Shown here piece after piece: positions 15,869 through 22,883 of a stretch of DNA of 29,870 nucleotides. This DNA is from Planctomycetota bacterium (lineage in GTDB: Bacteria; Planctomycetota; Planctomycetia; Pirellulales; Pirellulaceae). Numbering within the stretch: position 1 is the stretch's first letter; each line of letters begins with the position of its first letter. The notes below the pieces were generated by a model. It ran no database searches and was not told the origin of the DNA. It saw only the letters and a program-made list of their open reading frames with translations. The DNA lies in contig JAJDEH010000482.1 of NCBI GenBank assembly GCA_029259935.1, positions 1 to 29,870 of the forward strand. Direction: 5' to 3'. Position numbers and translations under genes: made by a program.

Positions 15869-17137
15869 ATGAAAGTCAATGTCATCATCGTTCTCGTAAC
15901 CCTGGTTTGTGCTAGCCAATTTGCCGATGCCGCCGACTGGCCCGCGTTTCGGGGCCCCTTGGGTAACGGCATTTCCTCGACAGGCCAATTTGCCACCAGT
16001 TGGGATAAGGAGCAAGGTGTTCGTTGGCGAGTGGAATTGCCAAACGCCAGCAACGGCAGCCCCATTGTGTCGGCTGGCAAAGTATTCGTGGCCTCGGCTG
16101 ACCCAGAAGGAAAGGTTCGCAGCTTGCTATGCTTTGATCGCAAAAGCGGCAAGGCGTTGTGGTCGAAGGATGTCGAGTTCGACAAGGTCATGCCAACTCA
16201 CAAAACGAATCCGCATGGCAGTTCAACTCCGGTATCCGATGGCGAGCGCGTCGTGGTGTGGCACAATTCCGCCGGTCTGTATTGCTACGACCATTCCGGC
16301 AAGCAGTTGTGGTCGCGGGATCTCGGTGAGTTTCGTCACATGTGGGGCTACGGCGGATCGCCCATTATCCACGAAGATCGCGTGATCCTTAATTGCGGGC
16401 CCGGCAAACGTGTATTCGTTGCCGCCCTCAGTTTGAACAACGGCGAGACGCTTTGGGAGCTTGACGAGCCGGTGGAAGGCGATGGCGAGAAACGAGAATC
16501 CGATAATGCCTATATGGGATCGTGGTCGACTCCGGTTGTCGCCAAAGTTGGAGAGAAGGATCAGATCATTTGCACCATGCTCACGCGCGTCAACGGATAC
16601 GACCCGCAATCGGGTAAACTACTTTGGTCGTGCGATGGAATTCGCGGCAACCGCGGCGACTTGGCCTATTCGTCGCCCATGATCCACGACGGATTCTGCG
16701 TGGCCATCGGCGGTTTCAGCGGGCCATCCGTTGGCTTTCAACTCGGCGGCATGGGAAACATTACCGAGAAGGCTCGCACCTGGCGAATTGAAAAGAACCC
16801 ACAGAGCATTGGGACGGGCATCATTCACGAAGGCCACGTCTATCGCGCGAATGCGGGTCCGGGAACCATCGAATGCCTTGACCCAAAAACGGGCGAAGTC
16901 ATCTGGAAGAAACGAGGCACGGGCGCGGTCTTCTGGGGCTCGATCGTGGCATCCGCGGACGGCCATTTCTATGTCACGGATCAGAAAGGGACGACGTTGG
17001 TGTTCAAGCCCAGTCCCAAGGAACTGGTTGAAGTCGCGCGAAACGCGCTGGGCGAAACTTGCAACGCCACGCCGGCGCTGTCGGACGGCGACATTTTCAT
17101 TCGCACCCACAAGGCCCTGTATTGCGTTGGTAAGTAG
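15869..17137 (+). CDS. Secreted PQQ-like beta-propeller protein (BamB-like repeats)
   Basis: A 422-residue exported protein. The start at ATG 15869 is chosen because it gives a proper signal peptide (MKVNVIIVLVTLVCASQFADA) and has GGGAG seven bases upstream; the frame itself is open from 15797. The mature protein opens DWPAFRGPLGNGIS, the usual start of planctomycete outer-membrane WD-like/PQQ propellers. Repeats of the type LLCFDRKSGKALWSKDV, LSLNNGETLWELDEPVEG, VNGYDPQSGKLLWSCDG and IECLDPKTGEVIWKKRGTG are blades of an eight-bladed-type PQQ propeller. No enzyme residues or PQQ-dehydrogenase cytochrome domain are seen, so a binding or scaffolding role is more likely than alcohol oxidation. 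It sits alone between non-related genes. Confidence 0.9.
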   Translation: MKVNVIIVLVTLVCASQFADAADWPAFRGPLGNGISSTGQFATSWDKEQGVRWRVELPNASNGSPIVSAGKVFVASADPEGKVRSLLCFDRKSGKALWSKDVEFDKVMPTHKTNPHGSSTPVSDGERVVVWHNSAGLYCYDHSGKQLWSRDLGEFRHMWGYGGSPIIHEDRVILNCGPGKRVFVAALSLNNGETLWELDEPVEGDGEKRESDNAYMGSWSTPVVAKVGEKDQIICTMLTRVNGYDPQSGKLLWSCDGIRGNRGDLAYSSPMIHDGFCVAIGGFSGPSVGFQLGGMGNITEKARTWRIEKNPQSIGTGIIHEGHVYRANAGPGTIECLDPKTGEVIWKKRGTGAVFWGSIVASADGHFYVTDQKGTTLVFKPSPKELVEVARNALGETCNATPALSDGDIFIRTHKALYCVGK

Positions 17138-17556
17138 TCGATGACTGAATCGGAACGACCATGGGTCCGAGCGATGTCACGGCTAAGTGTCCAGAACGAT
17201 TTTCTCCGCGTTGCGTACACGGACGGAGATTCTGATCGCTGAACGGCCCAGACGGCCTTCGTCGCTTTAGTCGCGATGATTCCGAAGCCTCGCGGGGATT
17301 CCGAAGCCTAGCGGGTCCAGCCAAGATTCTGCCCTCGGGGCGTCCCAACTAGCACGGCGCGGAGAATACTTTGCCAGCAAGTGAATAACAGCCGTACAAT
17401 ATTGCGAATGATGTTGAGTACGCCCAGTTTGTGTATTTTCAGGAGCGATCGCTCGGGATTGGGCTGCGGAGACAGAGAGGTTAGGCAGTTGTATGGGAAC
17501 TCGTCTCGAATCGATCCCATCTCAAATCCATTTCAGTTTGGTCAGGAGAACGTAGC
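17138..17556. other. 419-base intergenic region with a tandem 19-mer and a 12-base palindrome
   Basis: No gene is recognised. The unit GATTCCGAAGCCTCGCGGG (17278-17296) is directly repeated as GATTCCGAAGCCTAGCGGG (17297-17315) with one mismatch. The palindrome GAGCGATCGCTC (17443-17454) lies 102 bases before the next start codon and could be an operator or a chance site. AGGAG (17544-17548), eight bases before ATG 17557, is the ribosome binding site of the next gene. No strong promoter pair was found. Confidence 0.5.
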
Positions 17557-18657
17557 ATGAGCTGTCGTCCGCGTGTTGACTCGTTTCTGTGGGGAGCTTT
17601 GATACTGCTGCTGTCCGGCTCTTACTTGTGGGCCGATCCTCCGGCGAAAGTCGATCCGCAATCCGAAAACAAATCCGCCGCGGCGGACGCGGAGGAATCG
17701 TCGCCTTCCGATGGCCAGCCGGCTGCAAAAGCGAAACCGGAGAAGAAAGATCAGCCGTCGATTAACAATCATCTGCGGCTCAAGCGAGACATCAATGGCG
17801 ACCCGGTCGCGCTGCAAACTTCGATCGTCCGCTACGTTCCCGCTTCGGGAAAGGGTGACCTGGTCGTTGATCTGGTGGGTGTGGTTCACGTTGGCGACCC
17901 CTGGTACTACCAGGCACTCAACAAGTGGTTTGACCAGTACGGCGTGGTCCTTTACGAACTGGTGGCCCCAGAGGATCGGCGGATTCCCGACCCCGAAAAA
18001 GGTTCGGATAGCCCCCTGCACATGATTCAAAAGGTCATGCAGTCGGTACTCGACCTGCGGCATCAGTTGGACCTGGTCAACTACCGGCGAGACAACTTTG
18101 TCCACGCTGACATGTCTCCCGAGCAGATTCAAAAGACCATCGCCGAGCGGGGTGACAATGGAATCACGCTGTTTCTGAGCGTGACGGCCGACATGTTGCG
18201 GCAACAGAATCTCAAGCAGCGCGAACTAGAAAAGAATCCTGAAAAGCTGAAGGCGCTGGAGGAGCAGTTCAAGGACTTCGACCCGCTGGCTTTGATGACT
18301 GATGAATATGGATCGGTCAAGCTCAAGCGAATGATGGCCGAGCAGTTCGCCGATTTAACCGGAGTGGGTTCCGGGCTGGGTGGAACGCTGGACACGATTC
18401 TAATCAAGGATCGAAACGGCGCGGCCATGCAGGTGTTCCAAAAACAACTGGCCGAAGGCAAGAAACATATCGCCATCTTTTATGGCGCGGCACACATGCC
18501 CGACTTCGAGCGTCGCTTGACCAGCGAGTTTGGACTCAAGCGAGACAAGATCGAATGGATGACGGCATGGGATTTGTCGATGCGACGCAAGTCGCCCGTC
18601 GAAGGCGTGCTGACCGGAGTACTCGAGGAGTTCATTCGCCAGTCGCTTAAAGAATAG
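17557..18657 (+). CDS. Secreted TraB/PrgY/TIKI-like protein
   Basis: A 366-residue protein with a signal peptide (FLWGALILLLSGSYLWADPP) and a disordered Ala/Lys/Glu-rich segment to about residue 65. The remaining domain carries the hallmarks of the TraB/PrgY/TIKI superfamily, whose members include metal-dependent proteases or peptide modifiers. There are two GxxH motifs, GVVH (108-111) and GAAH (310-313). An acidic residue follows the first one (LYELVAP, Glu134), and KDRN has its Arg at 286. All expected key residues appear present, so an active enzyme is plausible, but its substrate is unknown. It would act outside the cytoplasm. AGGAG lies eight bases before the ATG. Transcription probably ends at the hairpin at 18697. 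Confidence 0.75.
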   Translation: MSCRPRVDSFLWGALILLLSGSYLWADPPAKVDPQSENKSAAADAEESSPSDGQPAAKAKPEKKDQPSINNHLRLKRDINGDPVALQTSIVRYVPASGKGDLVVDLVGVVHVGDPWYYQALNKWFDQYGVVLYELVAPEDRRIPDPEKGSDSPLHMIQKVMQSVLDLRHQLDLVNYRRDNFVHADMSPEQIQKTIAERGDNGITLFLSVTADMLRQQNLKQRELEKNPEKLKALEEQFKDFDPLALMTDEYGSVKLKRMMAEQFADLTGVGSGLGGTLDTILIKDRNGAAMQVFQKQLAEGKKHIAIFYGAAHMPDFERRLTSEFGLKRDKIEWMTAWDLSMRRKSPVEGVLTGVLEEFIRQSLKE

Positions 18658-18696
18658 CGAAAGCCTTTCGAAGCAACTTCGCCAAGGGCGGGCAAT

Positions 18697-18735
18697 GCAG
18701 CTTCGTGGAATCAAGTCGCGGTTCCACGAAGCTGC
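18697..18735. terminator. Bidirectional hairpin terminator
   Basis: A perfect 14-base inverted repeat, GCAGCTTCGTGGAA (18697-18710) and TTCCACGAAGCTGC (18722-18735), has an 11-base loop. It sits between the convergent stops at 18657 and 18751, the expected place for a shared terminator. On the plus strand it is followed by CAATTTCTTCG, only modestly T-rich. No U-run follows on the minus strand. Confidence 0.7.
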
Positions 18736-18750
18736 CAATTTCTTCGCGGT

Positions 18751-18978
18751 TTACGGCGGGTCGCAGCCGCCCGGGTTCCAGGGATTGCACCGGCAGACGC
18801 GCCAAACTCCTTTCACCGCTCCACGAATCGCGCCGTACTTCTTCACGGCTGCGATGAAGTAAGCACTACAGGAAGGCTGAAACCGACAACTCGGCGGCAA
18901 CCACGGGCTGATCAGAATTTGGTACATCCGCACGGATCCGATCAAGAACCAAGCTGGAATATTGTAGATCCACCTCAT
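18751..18978 (-). CDS. yidD: Membrane protein insertion efficiency factor YidD
   Basis: A 75-residue YidD protein, which aids YidC-dependent membrane insertion at the inner membrane. The amphipathic N-terminal part (WFLIGSVRMYQILISPWLPP) and the cysteine-rich SCRFQPSCSAYFIAAVKKYG and WRVCRCNPWNPGGCDPP segments are diagnostic. Its ATG overlaps the rnpA stop codon (ATGA overlap), indicating translational coupling, the classic rnpA-yidD arrangement. The next usual gene, yidC, is not downstream: the unit ends at the hairpin at 18697. Confidence 0.96.
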   Translation of the reverse strand: MRWIYNIPAWFLIGSVRMYQILISPWLPPSCRFQPSCSAYFIAAVKKYGAIRGAVKGVWRVCRCNPWNPGGCDPP

Positions 18979-19337
18979 GGCTTGGCCCCCCGCAATCGTT
19001 TAGCGACCCGTTGTATCAGCCGGGGCAACGATTGCTCGATGGCGTGAAAGTCACAAACCGCGCCGCGCCGTGGACGAGCTACCAAGTCCATGCCGGCGGG
19101 TAACTCATGGCGATGGAGCCGAAAGGCTTCGCGAATTCGCCGCTTCCAACGATTGCGTTCGACGGCGTTGCCGACCTTTCGTGAAACCGACAGCCCCAAG
19201 CGAGTAACCTCCAATTGGTTGTTACAGGCTCGTACAACCAAGACATCATCTGCGGCGTAAGCATCGCTGCCATACACCCGGTCGAAGTCTGTCTGGTGCC
19301 GAACTCGGTGTTCGCGTCTTAATCGTTGGTCAGCCAT
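18975..19337 (-). CDS. rnpA: Ribonuclease P protein component
   Basis: The 120-residue protein subunit of RNase P, which helps the catalytic RNA cut 5' leaders from pre-tRNA. The N-terminal LRREHRVRHQTDFDRVYG and the RNA-binding signature VSRKVGNAVERNRWKRRIRE (51-70) are clear. The C-terminal helix LPRLIQRVAKRLRG is normal. It overlaps yidD by four bases. Upstream, instead of rpmH (L34), there is a small membrane-protein gene ending 56 bases before the rnpA ATG. No L34 frame fits in the gap. No Shine-Dalgarno sequence is obvious. Confidence 0.97.
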   Translation of the reverse strand: MADQRLRREHRVRHQTDFDRVYGSDAYAADDVLVVRACNNQLEVTRLGLSVSRKVGNAVERNRWKRRIREAFRLHRHELPAGMDLVARPRRGAVCDFHAIEQSLPRLIQRVAKRLRGAKP

Positions 19338-19393
19338 ACTGCGTTCGAACCACCGCGCCGCGTCAGCAGGGGCGCACTGGATTCCTAAATTAA

Positions 19394-19747
19394 CTACACG
19401 TCGTCTTCTTCGTCTTCACCGCTGGCGACCAGTGGCTTGCGCGCCCAGTCATCTCGATCGATGTTCACGGGCTTGGATTCGGGTGCCTTGTCGAATTGCG
19501 ACTTCATATATCGCCGCGTGATCCTCGCACCCCACCAGATGAAGAGGATCAATGCGAACCAGAGGATCACCAAGCCGGCCAGCGCCGCCAGCACCTTGGC
19601 TTTCGTCGCGCCATCCAATTTGTCCAGTGGAATTTGCGGCTTCTCTTCGGCCAGCAGCCAGGTCGCCGCCAGCCAGGAAGACAACGCGGGCCACGATTCG
19701 TTCGCGCCGAGCGACCAGGCCAGGAAATGCAAGCATCGCGCTACCAT
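19394..19747 (-). CDS. Small single-pass membrane protein of unknown function
   Basis: A 117-residue protein whose ATG (19747) overlaps the dnaJ stop codon by seven bases, which suggests coupled translation. The N-terminus (CLHFLAWSLGANESWPALSSWLAATWLLA) is moderately hydrophobic and may be a signal peptide. A clear helix follows at about residues 53-75 (LAALAGLVILWFALILFIWW) and then a basic stop-transfer GARITRRYMKSQF. The tail is acidic (ASGEDEEDDV). No family is recognised. Position between dnaJ and rnpA suggests co-expression with them. Confidence 0.72.
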   Translation of the reverse strand: MVARCLHFLAWSLGANESWPALSSWLAATWLLAEEKPQIPLDKLDGATKAKVLAALAGLVILWFALILFIWWGARITRRYMKSQFDKAPESKPVNIDRDDWARKPLVASGEDEEDDV

Positions 19748-20727
19748 TGCAAATCGGACCGGGGATTGAACTGAGTCTGTTGTTCATCGATCTTTTTAAG
19801 GTACTCGCGCGTCGTGTCGTCCAAGGACTCTGGCAGCTCTATTTGAATCTCAGCGTACAGGTCTCCCGGTTTTCCTTTCGCGCGGGCCACGCCAAAGCCT
19901 TTGACTCGCAGCCGTTTTCCGCTAGAAGTGCCTGGGGGAACGGTAAGGGCCACGGTTCCCTTAGGCGTCGGCACATCGACTTTCGCGCCCAGCGCCGCTT
20001 CGCCCAATCTGACGGGGACCTTTACGATCAGATCATGTCCGCGACGCTGAAAGTGGGGATGGGATTGGACATGCACAATGATCAAGGCATCACCGGGCTG
20101 TCCGCCCGTCGGCGATGGTTCTCCTTGACCGCGTAAACGTATTTTTTTCCCGTCTTCGATTCCTGCCGGGATCTTCACGGTCATGTTCCGCCGATTGGCC
20201 TGGTCCAGGGCGAGTTCGACTTCGCCTCCTTCCACCGCGGTTTTGAAAGGGACGGTCGTCTCGTAGGTTACGTCCGCGCCCTTGCGCGGCCGAGGCCGGC
20301 TGCGCTGTCGGGTTGGCTGGCCGCCAAAGGGTGAAACGAAGTCTTCAAACGACTGCCCCCTTCCGCCCGGACCTCCCGCGCCGCCGAATAGATCCGAAAG
20401 ATCGATCTCCGAAAATGGCGTTCCACCGCCACCACCTCCGAATCCTTGAGTATTCCAGCCGCCGGGCTGTGGTCCGGCACCCTGCATCTTTTCAAATTCG
20501 CTGCCGAACTGGTCGTACAGCTTGCGTTTTTCGGGATCGTTCAGCACATCGTAGGCCCGTTTCGTCTCTTGAAACTTTTCCTTGGCCCGTTCTTTTTGAG
20601 CGTCGGTCACATCGTCGCCCAGCAGGTCGGGGTGATTCTTCCGGGCCATCTTGTGATACCCCTTTTCAATCTCCGCCTGGGATGCGCTGCGGGAAACTCC
20701 CAAAATGCTGTAATAATCGTCAGCCAT
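19741..20727 (-). CDS. J-domain chaperone, DnaJ/CbpA type without zinc fingers
   Basis: A 328-residue Hsp40 co-chaperone that stimulates DnaK ATPase. The J domain occupies about residues 1-72 with the HPD tripeptide at 32-34. A Gly/Phe-rich region follows (WNTQGFGGGGGGTPFSEIDL, 89-108; GGAGGPGGRGQSF). The DnaJ C-terminal beta-domains (about 145-320) contain KIPAGIEDGKKIRLRGQGEP and VDVPTPKGTVALTVPPGTSS. The four CxxCxGxG zinc repeats of canonical DnaJ are absent, so it is the CbpA/DjlB-like type. No partner dnaK or grpE is nearby. It starts at ATG 20727 without a good Shine-Dalgarno sequence, 67 bases from the divergent oligopeptidase gene. It heads the minus-strand set with rnpA and yidD. 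Confidence 0.93.
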   Translation of the reverse strand: MADDYYSILGVSRSASQAEIEKGYHKMARKNHPDLLGDDVTDAQKERAKEKFQETKRAYDVLNDPEKRKLYDQFGSEFEKMQGAGPQPGGWNTQGFGGGGGGTPFSEIDLSDLFGGAGGPGGRGQSFEDFVSPFGGQPTRQRSRPRPRKGADVTYETTVPFKTAVEGGEVELALDQANRRNMTVKIPAGIEDGKKIRLRGQGEPSPTGGQPGDALIIVHVQSHPHFQRRGHDLIVKVPVRLGEAALGAKVDVPTPKGTVALTVPPGTSSGKRLRVKGFGVARAKGKPGDLYAEIQIELPESLDDTTREYLKKIDEQQTQFNPRSDLQW

Positions 20728-20794
20728 TACGATACAAAAACCAAAATGAGGACGTTAGAACCGTGAAAGAGAACGGTGCTCCCTGTCATTGTAG

Positions 20795-22072
20795 ATGTCA
20801 CGACCGCGAACGATCAACCGCGATGGCGTCTCGTGTCCTGGCCGGACTTTCTCGTCTGGCCAGTCCGCCGGGTCGTTTACAGTTTTGCGGCGCGTTTTTA
20901 GCGTTGACGCATACGCCCCGCTGGAGCGAGATCATGGTGACTGGGTCCAGGGGAAGCGGCAGTTCGATGTGCTGTTCCAGCCGACTGCGCGGAAGTCGTT
21001 GGCGGCGTTCCATCCGACCCCGAATTTCGTCGTGATCAACGAACTGGATAACGTCCGCAATCGGGTGTACCTGACCACGCGGAAGGATGGCCAATGGCAT
21101 CGCGAGGCTTTGCCAGGCTCGCCCGAGTTCAGTTCCGTGTCTGTTCGGCCCATCGACCCTGACGAATCGGACGAGTACTTCCTGACCGTGTCGGGCTTCC
21201 TAACGCCGCGGACGCTCGCATACGGCACGCTCGGCCAACAGGCCGCGGAAAAACTGAAAGAGAGCCCGGCCTTCTTCGATGCCCGCGGACTGTCGGTCAG
21301 CCAGCATGAGGCCGTTTCCAAGGACGGGACGCGCGTGCCATACTTTCAGGTATCTCGCGCCGACTTGGCACTCGATGGCAAAGCCCGCACGTTACTGTAT
21401 GGCTATGGTGGATTCGAGATTGCGTTACTGCCTCGGTACAGCGCCACCGTGGGCGCGTCGTGGTTGGAAAAGGGCGGAGTGTATGTCGTTGCCAACATCC
21501 GAGGCGGGGGCGAGTTCGGCCCCACCTGGCACCAGGCGGCGCTCAAAGCCAACCGCCCGCGGGCCTACGAGGACTTCATTGCCGTGGCCGAGGATCTGAT
21601 CGAGCGGAAGGTTACCACGCCGAAGCATTTGGGTATCCGGGGTGGCAGCAATGGCGGACTGCTGGTCGGAAACATGCTTACCATGCGACCGGATCTGTTC
21701 GGCGCGGTCCATTGCGCGGTACCGCTGCTCGACATGCGGCGGTATCACAAGCTGCTGGCCGGCGCCAGTTGGATGGCCGAGTACGGCGACCCCGACGATC
21801 CCCAGCAATGGGACTTTATCCGCGCGTTCTCGCCTTATCACAATGTTCGGAAAGAGGCGTCCTACCCCCGCACACTGTTTACGACCTCGACGCGCGACGA
21901 TCGGGTTCACCCCGGTCACGCCCGCAAGATGGTGGCCAAGATGAAGAATCTGGGACACGATGTGCTTTATTACGAGAACGTGGAAGGCGGCCACGGCGGA
22001 GCGGCGAACAACAAGCAATCGGCCTTCATGCTGGCGCTGACTTACTCATTCCTGTCGAAGCAATTGCAATAG
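20795..22072 (+). CDS. N-terminally truncated prolyl oligopeptidase (S9 family), possible pseudogene
   Basis: A 425-residue frame with a complete S9 catalytic domain. The nucleophile is Ser285 in GGSNGG, the Asp is in TRDDRVHP (Asp369) and the His is in EGGHGG (His400). LLYGYGGFEIALLP, YVVANIRGGGEFGPTWH and SPYHNV are family hallmarks. Full-length prolyl oligopeptidases are ~700 residues and begin with a seven-bladed propeller. Here the recognisable family match starts only at WVQGKRQFDVLFQPTARKSL, the last part of the propeller, and the first ~45 residues look unrelated. The only in-frame Met is at residue 1 and has no ribosome binding site. It lies 67 bases from divergent dnaJ, suggesting a deletion removed the 5' half. 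Cytoplasmic-type; activity is doubtful. Confidence 0.8.
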   Translation: MSRPRTINRDGVSCPGRTFSSGQSAGSFTVLRRVFSVDAYAPLERDHGDWVQGKRQFDVLFQPTARKSLAAFHPTPNFVVINELDNVRNRVYLTTRKDGQWHREALPGSPEFSSVSVRPIDPDESDEYFLTVSGFLTPRTLAYGTLGQQAAEKLKESPAFFDARGLSVSQHEAVSKDGTRVPYFQVSRADLALDGKARTLLYGYGGFEIALLPRYSATVGASWLEKGGVYVVANIRGGGEFGPTWHQAALKANRPRAYEDFIAVAEDLIERKVTTPKHLGIRGGSNGGLLVGNMLTMRPDLFGAVHCAVPLLDMRRYHKLLAGASWMAEYGDPDDPQQWDFIRAFSPYHNVRKEASYPRTLFTTSTRDDRVHPGHARKMVAKMKNLGHDVLYYENVEGGHGGAANNKQSAFMLALTYSFLSKQLQ

Positions 22073-22178
22073 GCGACCGCCGCGCGGAGCGAGTCCATTG
22101 ATTTCCCATGGTCCATCAAAGCGGCCAATGGTAAAAAATCACGGCGTTGTCGGCATGCAAACCAACGGTTCACGAGTA

Positions 22179-22297
22179 AGGATCGTTCGCGAAACAAGTG
22201 TCGCGTTTTGATCAGCCGTTGGGCGTTAGCCACGGTTTTTCAGAACCGGACGCTAACGCATTCCGGCTAATGGGACACTAATTGCCCGAACGATCCT
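22179..22297. repeat. Nested palindromic element (REP/MITE-like)
   Basis: An outer perfect 11-base inverted repeat AGGATCGTTCG (22179-22189) / CGAACGATCCT (22287-22297) encloses an inner palindrome. The inner arms are GCGTTAGC (22223-22230) and GCTAACGC (22252-22259), with a further GGTT / AACC stem around TTTCAG. The inner unit, about 22212-22260, resembles the GCGTTAGC-type intergenic repeats I recall from planctomycete genomes. It has no coding capacity and lies in the 301-base gap 22073-22373, which otherwise holds nothing recognisable. Confidence 0.6.
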
Positions 22298-22373
22298 AAG
22301 TAGACGGATCAGCAGACAACGTTTCTCGCGCTAGCCGGAGATCCTGTTGCTTAGTACAATTCGAGTGTGACGC

Positions 22374-22712
22374 GTGCTTGTTTCGAACGCCGTAAATGAT
22401 CCCAACTGGGGCCCTATGGGGGACTTATCATTTTTGCCGGCCCTGGTAGTCGCCTGTTCGTGGGTTTTCCTTGCGCGGAATAAAGGAAAAGCGGTAACTT
22501 GGGCGGTGATTGCACTCGCAATTTCTTGGCTAGTAACACCAACGGTGATGAGAAACCCGCCGCTGTCCCACTCCGATTTCGATGACATCATTTGGGGTAG
22601 TTTTCTCGAGGGCCTACCCGCGACGCTGACAATGATTGCATGCGTGGCAACCGCGACGATCGTGGGCGCGGCTAAGGCGGCCCGACTCAAAACGCAACGC
22701 GTGAATGACTGA
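22374..22712 (+). CDS. Small membrane protein with three predicted helices
   Basis: A frame of 112 residues from GTG 22374, or 98 from ATG 22416 (MGDLSFLPALVV). The start is undecided, because neither has a strong ribosome binding site. Three hydrophobic segments are visible: LSFLPALVVACSWVFLA, VTWAVIALAISWLVTP and LPATLTMIACVATATIVGAA. They are separated by short polar loops (RNKGKA; MRNPPLSHSDFDDIIWG), and the tail is basic. This pattern is hard to produce by chance and supports a real gene. No family is recognised, and there is no neighbour in operon distance. The flanking repeat element suggests an accessory stretch. Confidence 0.55.
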   Translation: MLVSNAVNDPNWGPMGDLSFLPALVVACSWVFLARNKGKAVTWAVIALAISWLVTPTVMRNPPLSHSDFDDIIWGSFLEGLPATLTMIACVATATIVGAAKAARLKTQRVND

Positions 22713-22883
22713 TCGGCGGTTTGCGGCGTAGGTTACAAGAGACCAGGGCCGCGAAACGCGGCATTTGGACATCGACCCGCAAGAAACCCGGCTGGACCTT
22801 CATTTGATGGGACTGTAATGTTGAACGTGCCCCAATCAAACGCGCCGTGCCGCGTCATCTTCCATGAGATTCGACTTCAAGGG

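Noticed and set aside
19338..19393. Possible rpmH (L34) before rnpA
   Set aside because: The gap is only 56 bases, too short for the ~44-residue L34, and contains no L34-like sequence.
20313..21035. 240-residue plus-strand frame over dnaJ and the dnaJ/oligopeptidase gap, considered as the missing peptidase N-terminus
   Set aside because: It shows no propeller-like or signal sequence, and most of it lies opposite the well-supported dnaJ.
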